Under the pieces are notes generated by a model. That model was given only the letters and a program-made list of their open reading frames with translations. It was not told the origin of the DNA and did no database searches. From the NCBI GenBank assembly GCA_017993775.1, contig JAGOMA010000004.1, positions 1 through 64,000 on the forward strand: a stretch of DNA of 64,000 bases, given 5' to 3'. How positions within the stretch are numbered: position 1 is the first letter of the stretch; the number at the start of each line of letters is the position of its first letter. The position numbers and the translations under genes are program-made. This document shows, piece by piece, positions 24,398 to 31,923 of this stretch. The DNA comes from Chloroflexota bacterium (GTDB lineage Bacteria > Chloroflexota > Anaerolineae > Promineifilales > Promineifilaceae).

Positions 24398-25398
24398 GCA
24401 CACGAATCCTGAGCGGAACCGTCCGGCACAGCGATGGCACGGCCTGGGGCCACGCCACGCTGCGCGTGCAGAAGCTGGCCCTGGGCACGCAGCCGGGCGA
24501 GGTGTACCCGATGGACGGCTTTAATGTGACGGCCGACGCCAATGGCGTGCTGCCGGAAACGGCGCTGGCTGTGCCGGAAACCGGCGCCTGGCTGCGGCGC
24601 ATCACGTTTCCGGACACGACGGAGATTGACTTTTACCTGGCAGCAGGCGCGCCGATCTCGATTGATGAGATTGTGGCCCTGGCAGAGGAAGCCGGCAGTG
24701 AGGCGGGCACGCCGCAGGGGGAGATGCTGAACGGGCTGTACACGGCCGTTTCCGGCGCTGCCGATGGCCAGTTGTTGGAGACCGATGGCGGCAATTTGAC
24801 GCCGACCGAGCAGCCGCGTGGGTACTGGATGCAGCGCACGGCCGTGCCGGAAGGCAGCCTTGTGACCATTCCGATTGGTCACCAGATGGTGGTCGTCGGG
24901 AACATTGATGTCGCCGGCGACCTGATCGTTGAAGGAACTCTGATTACCGGCGACGACGTGGACAACTACGATCCTGCGGGCACGGCTGCTGCTGTCCAGA
25001 CTGCTTTGCAGGATGCTTTGGCCGTCCATACCGGCGACCTTGCCAACCCGCATCAGGTGACCGCTGCGCAAGCCGGGGCAGCCGCCCTACGCCCTTCTGT
25101 AAACGAACAAGCCGTTCCTTATTACATATTTGCGACCAGCGATGAGGGGAAAATTGTAGCAAGCCTGAGTGCTACCCCTGTCACATTCATTATGAACAAC
25201 AATGCAAACACCCCGTTTCCGGTCGGGGCGATCATAGGGCTGGAACAGCAGGGCGCGGGCAGCCTGACGATAGCGGGGGTGGTCGGGGTGACGGTCAATT
25301 CATTGGATGGCAGCCTGACCCTGGCTGGCCAATGGGCCTGTGCCGTCCTTCGCAAGATTGCAGCTGACACCTGGATACTGGCTGGGGCATTAGCATGA
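24394..25398 (+). CDS. Tail fibre protein
   Basis: 334 residues from ATG 24394 (ATGA overlap). An N-terminal beta domain (STRILSGTVRHSDGTAWGHA) resembles tail-attached Ig-like or collar domains. The central HTGDLANPHQVTAAQAGAAA is the classic HxVTxxQxG fibre repeat. The C-terminal part is beta-rich with NNNANTPFPVGAI, typical of receptor-binding tips. Function: host recognition. Confidence 0.75.
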   Translation: MSTRILSGTVRHSDGTAWGHATLRVQKLALGTQPGEVYPMDGFNVTADANGVLPETALAVPETGAWLRRITFPDTTEIDFYLAAGAPISIDEIVALAEEAGSEAGTPQGEMLNGLYTAVSGAADGQLLETDGGNLTPTEQPRGYWMQRTAVPEGSLVTIPIGHQMVVVGNIDVAGDLIVEGTLITGDDVDNYDPAGTAAAVQTALQDALAVHTGDLANPHQVTAAQAGAAALRPSVNEQAVPYYIFATSDEGKIVASLSATPVTFIMNNNANTPFPVGAIIGLEQQGAGSLTIAGVVGVTVNSLDGSLTLAGQWACAVLRKIAADTWILAGALA

Positions 25399-26069
25399 AC
25401 CCGATATGGACCCATGCTGTCATAGGCAGGAAGAAACAAGGTGTCCCCTGGTGGCTGGCAGGCGACGCGCCTGCACCGTTGGCCGCCTACCAAGCAATCG
25501 GGGCAGAATCGCAGGCTGCAAGTTATATCAACCTTGCAAACCCTGGCGTGTACACCATCACCCCCACCGTTGCGCCATCTTGGAGTAGTACCAACGGTTG
25601 GACGTTCAGCGGGGCGGAGTACATGAACACGACTTTGGTCATATTTCCCTGGACAACGAAAAGTGTTCTATGTCGATTTTCTAACGCTACGGTTCAGGGA
25701 GATGGCACGCTCGTCGGTGTGACACAAGCGGCAGGGGCGATAATGCTAATTCCCAACAGCGCGTATGGTGGAGGGAGCCACGTCGCACGAATCGGTCGCG
25801 CTCCAACCTATTACGCTCCCCCATTAACCCAAGGCGTATTATGTGCGTCTGCACAAAACGGATATGTAAACGGGGTTCTGGATGGTAAGGCTTGCAACCC
25901 GTACACAGGGGGGACGTTAAAGACTGTTCACATCGGATGTTTGTGGGCAGGAACAGCACCTACGGCTGGCACGTATTTTATCGGGAACATTCAGGCGGTT
26001 GCCTTGTATGACTACGAATTGACCGCCGACCAAGTGGCAGCGGTTTCGGCAGCGATGGCCGCACTATAA
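25395..26069 (+). CDS. Tail fibre-associated LamG-like lectin protein
   Basis: 224 residues from ATG 25395 (ATGA overlap). Beta-sandwich style sequence: an N-terminal tag with WWLAGD, a GWTFSGAEYMNTTLVIFPWT block, and an ending NIQAVALYDYELTADQVAAV that matches the last strand and helix of concanavalin/LamG-type domains (the usual LYDRALS-x-E-V). Probably binds cell-surface sugar. Confidence 0.65.
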   Translation: MNPIWTHAVIGRKKQGVPWWLAGDAPAPLAAYQAIGAESQAASYINLANPGVYTITPTVAPSWSSTNGWTFSGAEYMNTTLVIFPWTTKSVLCRFSNATVQGDGTLVGVTQAAGAIMLIPNSAYGGGSHVARIGRAPTYYAPPLTQGVLCASAQNGYVNGVLDGKACNPYTGGTLKTVHIGCLWAGTAPTAGTYFIGNIQAVALYDYELTADQVAAVSAAMAAL

Positions 26070-26084
26070 CAGGAGAATTTTGAC

Positions 26085-26711
26085 ATGACTGTTTTTACAG
26101 ATGCAATTGAGGAACGCACCCCTGGGGCTGGCGTGACCATAGACGGGCTGACCGTCAAAGACGGCGATGTGCCTGGGTTTGTGACAGATGCAGAGCTGGC
26201 CGCCCATGAATCTGCCTATGGCCACGCCAACATCCCCACGGCCGACCAGTTGGCTGCGCTGGGGTTGTATGAGACTGCCTTGGGGCTGGCCGAAGCGGGG
26301 CAAGTCTTGACGGCGAGTGGACCAGGGGCAGCCGCGTTTGCTGCACAGGCAGCGGCGATTGGCCAACTTGCGTTTAAGGTGATGCAATCCGGCACAGCAG
26401 ACCCCTCTGTCCAGATTGTTTACACGACAGGTGATCTTACTGTCAACACGGCCGTTCGTAATGATGTTGGACTGTACACAATCGCGTTTGCACAAACGAC
26501 ACCGACATCAAGGCTGCAATTGTTCATTGGTTCGGTGCGTGGCTACTTGCCGGTTGTGACTGGCTTTTTGGACATCCAATCTGACAATGGCTTCCCGTTC
26601 CCGCAAACATGGTTAGCGTTGACTATTCAGACATACGATCTTGCGGTTGGAACGGAACGGGTTGATGGTATGTTGGACAGCACAGATTTCCTTATTTTTA
26701 TCTACCCATGA
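26085..26711 (+). CDS. Tail fibre protein or fibre tip
   Basis: 208 residues from ATG 26085 (CAGGAGAATTTTGAC upstream). N-terminal TVFTDAIEERTPGAGVTIDG and VKDGDVPGF form the common fibre head seen where a sequence is tied to trimeric shafts, followed by an Ala-rich helix and a beta-rich C-terminus. It overlaps the lipoprotein gene by four bases. Third gene in the adhesion cluster. Confidence 0.6.
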   Translation: MTVFTDAIEERTPGAGVTIDGLTVKDGDVPGFVTDAELAAHESAYGHANIPTADQLAALGLYETALGLAEAGQVLTASGPGAAAFAAQAAAIGQLAFKVMQSGTADPSVQIVYTTGDLTVNTAVRNDVGLYTIAFAQTTPTSRLQLFIGSVRGYLPVVTGFLDIQSDNGFPFPQTWLALTIQTYDLAVGTERVDGMLDSTDFLIFIYP

Positions 26712-27637
26712 TAATCCGCAAAGTTTCCGTTTCTTTCTTTCTGATTACGCTCTTTGCTTGCGCTACCCCGCCAACACCGCCGCCGCCTGAGCCGACGATG
26801 GAAGCGGGGCAGGTCACGGCCGCTCCGCCAGTGATTTATTTACCGGCCGTCATCATGTCGGCCCCACTGGTCGTTGACCAGCGCGCCGGCCCGGAAATGT
26901 GTATGGCCTGGAGCGGCAAATTCCTGGCCGAGGCCCAGGCGGATTTTGGCTGGCAGTTTTATTACCATTCCTCGACCTGGCGGCGGCCTGGAGATGGGGC
27001 GATCCCCGTGGTGCGCGCCATGCCGGCCGACCGGGCGCTGTTTGCTCGCCAGCTGCTGGAGCTGCGGGCGGCCGACTACGATGGCCTGGTGCTGCTCGCC
27101 AACGAACCCGACATGGCCGACCAGGACGACACGCCGCCGGACGTGCTGGTCGGGCTGTATTGGTACGCGCAGCGCGTGCTGCCTGACGCCACGTTTATCG
27201 TGCCCAATGCCATTGATCGCGCATACCTGGACCAGTTTCTCTCTTTGACGCGCATCCGGACAAAGGACGTGATCGGCGTCCACATCTACCAGGGCGGCCC
27301 GGATACGGCCGGGCCGCATACCTGGCCGGCTGTCTGGCTGGACGAAGTGGAGGCCATTCTGGCGCGGCACGATGTCCACAATCCCTATTGGGTGAGCGAG
27401 GTAGGGCCGCCGGAAACGTGGCGGCCAGATGACCTGGCACGGTACTACGACGAGCTGTTCACCAGTCGGGCTGAGGTGGTTTGCGTGTACACCACGAACT
27501 GCGGCGGGTGGCTGCCCGGCTGCGGCCGGGATTTGTATGATGGCGACGGCCGTCTCACGACCAGCGGCCTGGCATTAAAGTCGGTGGTGTCACCACCTGC
27601 GAGCGCAGGTGATTTGGCCGATGGGTTGAAAAGATAA
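26708..27637 (+). CDS. Lipoprotein with glycosidase-like TIM-barrel domain
   Basis: 309 residues with an N-terminal signal and lipobox (LFAC, Cys18), a Pro-rich linker and a domain with repeated beta-alpha units. Features such as GLVLLANEPDMADQD, FIVPNAIDR, VIGVHIYQGG and NPYWVSEVGPPETW resemble Asl1-like or related glycosyl hydrolases in which acidic residues end strands 4 and 7 (E in NEPD, E in SEVG). It is the last late gene. It may act on surface polysaccharide, either as lysogenic conversion or to aid release; catalytic activity is inferred. Confidence 0.65.
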   Translation: MIIRKVSVSFFLITLFACATPPTPPPPEPTMEAGQVTAAPPVIYLPAVIMSAPLVVDQRAGPEMCMAWSGKFLAEAQADFGWQFYYHSSTWRRPGDGAIPVVRAMPADRALFARQLLELRAADYDGLVLLANEPDMADQDDTPPDVLVGLYWYAQRVLPDATFIVPNAIDRAYLDQFLSLTRIRTKDVIGVHIYQGGPDTAGPHTWPAVWLDEVEAILARHDVHNPYWVSEVGPPETWRPDDLARYYDELFTSRAEVVCVYTTNCGGWLPGCGRDLYDGDGRLTTSGLALKSVVSPPASAGDLADGLKR

Positions 27638-27681
27638 TATCCGATCTCCCTGGCGTAACGATCACGGTCGCATCTATTAAT

Positions 27682-28236
27682 TTATTTTTGCGCTTCAGCG
27701 GTAGCCGTGAGTTTTACATCCAAACCCATTGATTCTTCCTCTACTGGTTCGAGTGTAACATTGATCTGTGCTTGTATGTCTTCCCAAAGAGTCTGAACAA
27801 AAGCGTCTGGATCATTCTTGTATTCCTCAACAGACGCCGTGATACCCCCTATTTGAAAGTTTGCTATTAATATGTCGAGATCTCGCGCATCAAAATCATA
27901 ATCGGCGTCAGCCAAAAAACCCAACATTATTTCGATTTGAGTGCCCATGCCTGCAACAAAGCCGTCGTGAACTTCTTTGAAACAAGCCGGTGGCGTAATG
28001 TCCTTAACTTCACGGGAAATAGTTTGTAATTCCTGAATAGGATCAGCTAGAGACATTCGCGGAGTCGATACTGCTATATCAAACGCATCATTCCATCGTT
28101 CTACTGGATCTTCTATCTCAGCGAAATATGTTGCCAGACCCTCGCTGCAATCGGATACAAACCTCTCTTGCTCGGATTGGCAGGCAGCAAGAATTAATAA
28201 CACCAGGGCCAATAACAAAACAATTAGATTTTTCAT
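27682..28236 (-). CDS. Small lipoprotein, cargo gene
   Basis: 184 residues from ATG at 28236 (a longer frame starts at 28275). Signal peptide and lipobox (LVLLILAACQ) then an acidic helical domain. Not recognised. AT-rich and free of ACGGCCGT from 27554 to about 28680, unlike the genes around. It runs opposite to the late genes and follows the nuclease lipoprotein gene on the same strand, 32 bases apart, suggesting a two-gene surface-protein cassette expressed in the lysogen. Confidence 0.7.
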   Translation of the reverse strand: MKNLIVLLLALVLLILAACQSEQERFVSDCSEGLATYFAEIEDPVERWNDAFDIAVSTPRMSLADPIQELQTISREVKDITPPACFKEVHDGFVAGMGTQIEIMLGFLADADYDFDARDLDILIANFQIGGITASVEEYKNDPDAFVQTLWEDIQAQINVTLEPVEEESMGLDVKLTATAEAQK

Positions 28237-28268
28237 CAGTTCCTCCCTTTTTGAGTTAAATTGATGGT

Positions 28269-29408
28269 TCACCACCTTGACACTACGTTCCCAGAAGCAT
28301 CATACAGCACGGCCGGGTCCGACTCGCTGTTATTCCATATATTCGTACCAAAACCACAGTTGAACCCGCCGTTGCCGGCGTCTTCCGACATAGCCCAGAT
28401 ACGCAATACCTGACCACCGGCAATAACGCCACCCAGCGGACAGGCCTGATTACCTTTTTCAGAGACCAAAACCCATCCATTCAGGTCGACATCCGCACCG
28501 CCCTGGTTCTGAATGTCTACGAATTCCTCGCGCTTATCAACCCTGACGATAACCACCGGACCAGGAGCGGCTGGTGGCGCTTCAGTGGGCGCTGGAGCTT
28601 CCGTTGGGGGAGCTGGCGGACTGGTTGGCTGTGGCTGCTCCGGAGGGCTGGCCGGTTCGGCTGTTGGCTGTGGTTGGGGCACGGCCGTATTCGCCGGCAC
28701 TTCAACGACCGTCTGCAATGCCCAAAGCCCTTTCCCATTATTGACGGCAGTACGCTGTAGCTCGGTAAAGGTGTCCTGGAACGCTACATCAGGCGGGTAA
28801 GTACTGGCCTGTGCAAATCCTAGCCGAACCAGCTCACCATTTACAAACGTGCCGTCTTCCAAATAGACGTAGCGCAGCAAACGGCCGTAGCGGTCAGTTT
28901 CGGACACATCTTTAATCATAATGACAGTTTGGCCTGCGACCAGGCGGGCATTGGCTTCGGCTGCTTCCCGGAAGAGCGGCTCGTCGCGTTCCGGTGTGTC
29001 CATGCCAATGTAGCGCACGCGGTAGGTTTCGCCATTGATTTCGACATCAATGGTGTCGCCGTCAATAATCTGAGTGACGACGGCAGTCTCCCCGGTTACT
29101 TCATTCCCCGCCGCATCGATAATGGTCGCAGCTTTGATTTCGGGTGTGCTGGTGGCCGTAGGCTGTGGCCGTCTTGTGTTAGTAGCTGTTGGCTCAAGGG
29201 TATTGGTTGGCTCCAGACGCGGTGTTTCTGTTGGCGCTACTGTAGCTTTCGGCTCTGAGGCTGGCGACTGCGCCTCTTCCACGAAGGCAACGGACGTTGG
29301 CTCGACTGCAGCCTCGTTATTTGAAAGACAGCCGACCAGGCTGATGAGGCCGCAGCAAATTACGATGAATTCCATTATGCTGATTAAGATTTTCTTTCGT
29401 TTGGACAT
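28269..29408 (-). CDS. Surface thermonuclease lipoprotein with lamin-tail domain
   Basis: 379 residues from ATG at 29408 (an upstream in-frame ATG at 29453 is less likely). Signal and lipobox (LVGC), a Thr/Glu/Pro-rich linker, a staphylococcal nuclease domain about 108-235 with DGDTIDV, RYIGMDTPE and DRYGRLLRYVY (the Asp, Arg, Asp, Glu and Arg active-site positions all present), a second Pro/Glu/Ala-rich linker, and a C-terminal lamin-tail-like domain about 285-378 (DIQNQGGADVDLNGWVL). Expected to sit on the outer face of the membrane and cut DNA or RNA with calcium. It could degrade DNA entering the lysogen or scavenge nucleotides. Confidence 0.85.
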   Translation of the reverse strand: MSKRKKILISIMEFIVICCGLISLVGCLSNNEAAVEPTSVAFVEEAQSPASEPKATVAPTETPRLEPTNTLEPTATNTRRPQPTATSTPEIKAATIIDAAGNEVTGETAVVTQIIDGDTIDVEINGETYRVRYIGMDTPERDEPLFREAAEANARLVAGQTVIMIKDVSETDRYGRLLRYVYLEDGTFVNGELVRLGFAQASTYPPDVAFQDTFTELQRTAVNNGKGLWALQTVVEVPANTAVPQPQPTAEPASPPEQPQPTSPPAPPTEAPAPTEAPPAAPGPVVIVRVDKREEFVDIQNQGGADVDLNGWVLVSEKGNQACPLGGVIAGGQVLRIWAMSEDAGNGGFNCGFGTNIWNNSESDPAVLYDASGNVVSRW

Positions 29409-29481
29409 GGCACTTTTCTCCTCGATGCTAGATTTGGTTGGACTGGATTGCACCGCATATGATAAATAATTTGGAGTAAAT

Positions 29482-29493
29482 TTGTCATGTGAC
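29482..29493. promoter_or_regulatory. TTGTCATGTGAC box upstream of the nuclease lipoprotein
   Basis: Twelve bases close to the dyad at 10966-10979 (TTGTCANGTGAC shared), 74 bases before the start at 29408. Followed by a second TTGTCA at 29496-29501. Possibly a shared operator of cargo genes. Confidence 0.3.
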
Positions 29494-29513
29494 TTTTGTC
29501 ATAGCCCATTCAA

Positions 29514-29550
29514 TAAAAAAGCGACTGTTGCCTGAAAAGCAACGGTCGCC
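29514..29550 (-). terminator. Terminator for the leftward early genes
   Basis: Stem GCGAC-T-GTTGC with GCAAC-G-GTCGC around a short AAAA-type loop (29521-29548); on the minus strand the stem is followed by six T. It ends transcripts of the operon from about 31.8 kb to 29.58 kb before the lipoprotein cassette. Confidence 0.85.
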
Positions 29551-29566
29551 TTAATAAAATTTCAAG

Positions 29567-29582
29567 TGTTGGCACGCCAACA
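29567..29582. repeat. 16-bp palindrome, copy 5 with one mismatch
   Basis: TGTTGGCACGCCAACA: one base differs from the other copies at the centre. It lies between the terminator and the last gene of the leftward operon. Confidence 0.8.
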
Positions 29583-29583
29583 T

Positions 29584-29955
29584 CTACCATAACGCCATCT
29601 GCTCGGCCGATGGCTGCCACGCCAACCGCATCTTCTCCTCCGGCCAGTATACCCGCCAGATGTAATGGACCTCAGACACGGCCGTTTCCTCGCCATCCGG
29701 CAGCCAGGCCACCTCCTTCCGCTCCGGACGGCTGGCCAGCCACACGGCCGTCGGCCCAAACGCCTCCACCACCGCCTCGACAATGACCGCCATCTCCGTT
29801 TCCGACGGCTGCACGCCCACCCGGCTGCAGCCCAGCACATTCATGCCGTTGCCTTTGGTGAGGCGCAGCGCCAGGCCGCCGGGCAGCCGACGGCCGTTCT
29901 GCGGCAGGTTCTTCAGGGTGTAGATGAGACGGCCGCGCTCCTTGTCGGTACTCAT
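29584..29955 (-). CDS. Small hypothetical phage protein
   Basis: 123 residues, start ATG at 29955, four-base overlap with the upstream cold-shock gene. N-terminal basic part (RGRLIYTLKNLPQNGRRLPG), a central helix and several Trp residues in the C-terminal half (VWLASRPERKEVAWLPDGEE, HYIWRVYWPEE). Unrecognised; likely an early accessory protein co-expressed with the nucleic-acid-binding gene. Confidence 0.6.
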   Translation of the reverse strand: MSTDKERGRLIYTLKNLPQNGRRLPGGLALRLTKGNGMNVLGCSRVGVQPSETEMAVIVEAVVEAFGPTAVWLASRPERKEVAWLPDGEETAVSEVHYIWRVYWPEEKMRLAWQPSAEQMALW

Positions 29956-30266
29956 CGCAGCTCCCTGACGCTGCGGGCCTGCGGTCCCTTGCCGAAATCG
30001 TGGAGGGTGAAGCTCACCCGGCTGCCCTCGTAGAGGACGCGGTAGCCTGCACCCTCGATGGCTGAATAATGAACAAAGATGTCACGATTAATGGTCGGGT
30101 CGTCGGCCACAATGAAGCCGTGGCCTTTTTTGCGGTCGAACCATTTAACCGTGCCGGTGTGACGCGCCGGCCCCAGGGCCTCGTTGATGTCGGCCACCAT
30201 CCTCTGCATCGCCTGCTGCGCGGCGAGAGTCGCCCGGCGCATTTCCATAATAAAATCATCGTTCAC
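29952..30266 (-). CDS. Cold-shock-domain protein with N-terminal helix
   Basis: 104 residues. After a 35-residue helical extension comes a cold-shock domain (GTVKWFDRKKGHGFIVAD with RNP1-type KGHGFI, then RDIFVHYSAIEGAGYRVLYE with RNP2-type DIFVHYS, ending KGPQARSVRELR). Such proteins bind single-stranded RNA or DNA. The extension is unusual compared with about 70-residue CspA proteins. Possible roles are antitermination or RNA chaperoning in phage replication. Confidence 0.85.
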   Translation of the reverse strand: MNDDFIMEMRRATLAAQQAMQRMVADINEALGPARHTGTVKWFDRKKGHGFIVADDPTINRDIFVHYSAIEGAGYRVLYEGSRVSFTLHDFGKGPQARSVRELR

Positions 30267-30279
30267 GCTCTCATCCTCC

Positions 30280-31062
30280 TTAATTGACTTCAGCTAAAAT
30301 TTCCGACACATACGATGGCGATGCCTCCGCAATCACGGCGATGGATTTTTGGGGCAATTCAGGCCACTGCTGCCGAATGGTTAAAATACGCTCGCGCTTG
30401 TCTGCCGAAATCAGCCGCATCAAATCTCCGGCCGCAGCGAATCGCGCTTCGGCGTCGGCCGTACGTTGGTTCGCTGCCTGTAACTGATCAGCAAACTTCG
30501 CTTCGGTGTCAGCGAACCGTTGGTTCGCTGCTTTAAGTTGTGAGCGAAGATCACCGATGGTTCTGTTCGCTGCCACCGAATCGGGGTTCGGCGCTTCTTC
30601 GGCCTCGGCGACATTGGACAGTACGCGAGCGAACAGCAGCGAAACAAAGGGCAGTACGGCTCCGAAGACGACCACATAGACACCGAACAGCCACGAACGG
30701 CCGTTCGTTAGCGCCATTGGTCTACCGAACTCGACCGCATGCGCCAGGTTGGCCAGCGCACTGACAACGACGGCCGTTACCAGTCCGAGCGAATAGGCGT
30801 TCAGGTAGCGTTCGGTAAATCTTCGGCGGGTATCCTTGCGATTCGGTACAGATTCGATGTGCTGCGCCAGTTTGTGGGTCAGTACGGCGATGGACGCTTC
30901 GAAGGCAATGGCTGCCAGCCAGGCGACGGCCGAAACGCGCACGCCAAAGAATGCCGATGTCTCCGGCTCGAATTGGCCAAATGCCCAGGCGGTGTGTGGC
31001 AGCAATACGGCCAGGAGGGCGAAATAGACCAGCCAGAGCACAAGTGTTGTTTTGTCTCTCAT
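30280..31062 (-). CDS. Multi-pass membrane protein with coiled coil and C-terminal HTH
   Basis: 260 residues from ATG at 31062 (GAGGAGTACC upstream). Four likely membrane helices (about 6-25, 36-58, 85-105, 120-145), then a repeated helical stretch (ANQRFADTEAKFA, ANQRTADAEARFA) and a C-terminal helix-turn-helix-like end (LPQKSIAVIAEASPSYVSEI). The DNA encodes the repeats with recurrent GGTTCGCTG segments. A membrane protein with a DNA-binding-like tail could tether DNA or a replication complex to the membrane; inferred from layout only. Confidence 0.65.
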   Translation of the reverse strand: MRDKTTLVLWLVYFALLAVLLPHTAWAFGQFEPETSAFFGVRVSAVAWLAAIAFEASIAVLTHKLAQHIESVPNRKDTRRRFTERYLNAYSLGLVTAVVVSALANLAHAVEFGRPMALTNGRSWLFGVYVVVFGAVLPFVSLLFARVLSNVAEAEEAPNPDSVAANRTIGDLRSQLKAANQRFADTEAKFADQLQAANQRTADAEARFAAAGDLMRLISADKRERILTIRQQWPELPQKSIAVIAEASPSYVSEILAEVN

Positions 31063-31079
31063 ACGGTACTCCTCAATTG

Positions 31080-31793
31080 TTATCGGGTTTGTCCCACGTT
31101 CGGGTTCTGGTACACATGCGGCATCGTCACCACGCAGTTGGTGTGATGGGTCATAAAGGCACATTCGTCGGGGGTGATAAATCCCCGATAGGCCAGCGCC
31201 GACCAGGTCAGATTCAACCGGTGCGTGGCCTCGCCCATCATCTCGTTCAGCTGCCCCACTGTCCGCGCCCCGACCCCAATCTCCGGCGTGCGGCCGGACT
31301 GGTAGCCGATGAGACGGCCGTATGCCAGCCGCACCTGCGCCAGGACTTTACTCACCGATGCCACATTCCCGTCAAACACATCCAGCACCTGCGGCGAGTA
31401 CCAATCAAATTCCAGCACGGGGATGGCCGGGTCTTTCTGCAGCAGCGGACGGTAGCGGATGAGCCAGGCGCGGCCCAGGCGGGCAATGGCGCGCACGCCG
31501 TCGCCCACAGAGCGCGGCGGGGCAAACGGCTGGCTGCTGTAAAAGCCCAACAAACCCGCCATGCGCGCCGACGTGGCCAGGTCGTCGGGAGCGGTCTTTG
31601 TGCCTGGCACGGCGAAGAATTCCGGCTGCCATTGCGGCCGCGACGTTTGGGCGCGCTGTTCGTGTTCGCGCAGCGGGCGACGCGGGGCAGGGGGAACGGC
31701 CGTCGGCGCTTCAGGCGCGGGGGCCGAAGGCACGGCTTCCGAGGGAGCCATCACCCAATCCATGAGTAAGATTTTTTGTGTTTGTTCGTCCAT
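31080..31793 (-). CDS. Hypothetical phage early protein
   Basis: 237 residues from ATG at 31793. Pro/Ala/Glu-rich N-terminal 50 residues followed by a helical domain (DLATSARMAGLLGFYSSQPF, GVRAIARLGRAWLIRYRPLL, VASVSKVLAQVRLAYGRLIG, TVGQLNEMMGEATHRLNLTW). Unrecognised. It is the first gene downstream of the GTGCTACC repeat cluster, which could be its control region. Confidence 0.6.
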   Translation of the reverse strand: MDEQTQKILLMDWVMAPSEAVPSAPAPEAPTAVPPAPRRPLREHEQRAQTSRPQWQPEFFAVPGTKTAPDDLATSARMAGLLGFYSSQPFAPPRSVGDGVRAIARLGRAWLIRYRPLLQKDPAIPVLEFDWYSPQVLDVFDGNVASVSKVLAQVRLAYGRLIGYQSGRTPEIGVGARTVGQLNEMMGEATHRLNLTWSALAYRGFITPDECAFMTHHTNCVVTMPHVYQNPNVGQTR

Positions 31794-31820
31794 TTGAAAT
31801 TCCTTTTTTGTTCAAATCGT

Positions 31821-31915
31821 GTGCTACCACACTGCTACTAAAGTGCTACCAAAATGCGACCGTGCTACCGGGGTGCTACAGGTGGTAGTAGCGCGCTACC
31901 AGTGCGACTGCTACC
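31821..31915. repeat. GTGCTACC iteron-like cluster
   Basis: GTGCTACC at 31821, 31843 and 31862, GTGCTACA at 31873, and shorter TGCTAC/CGCTACC copies at 31833, 31894 and 31909, with an inverted GGTAGTAGC at 31882-31890. Seven direct copies in 95 bases in the gap between two leftward genes. Candidate binding array for a replication, partition or repressor protein. Confidence 0.7.
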
Positions 31916-31923
31916 ATGGAAAA

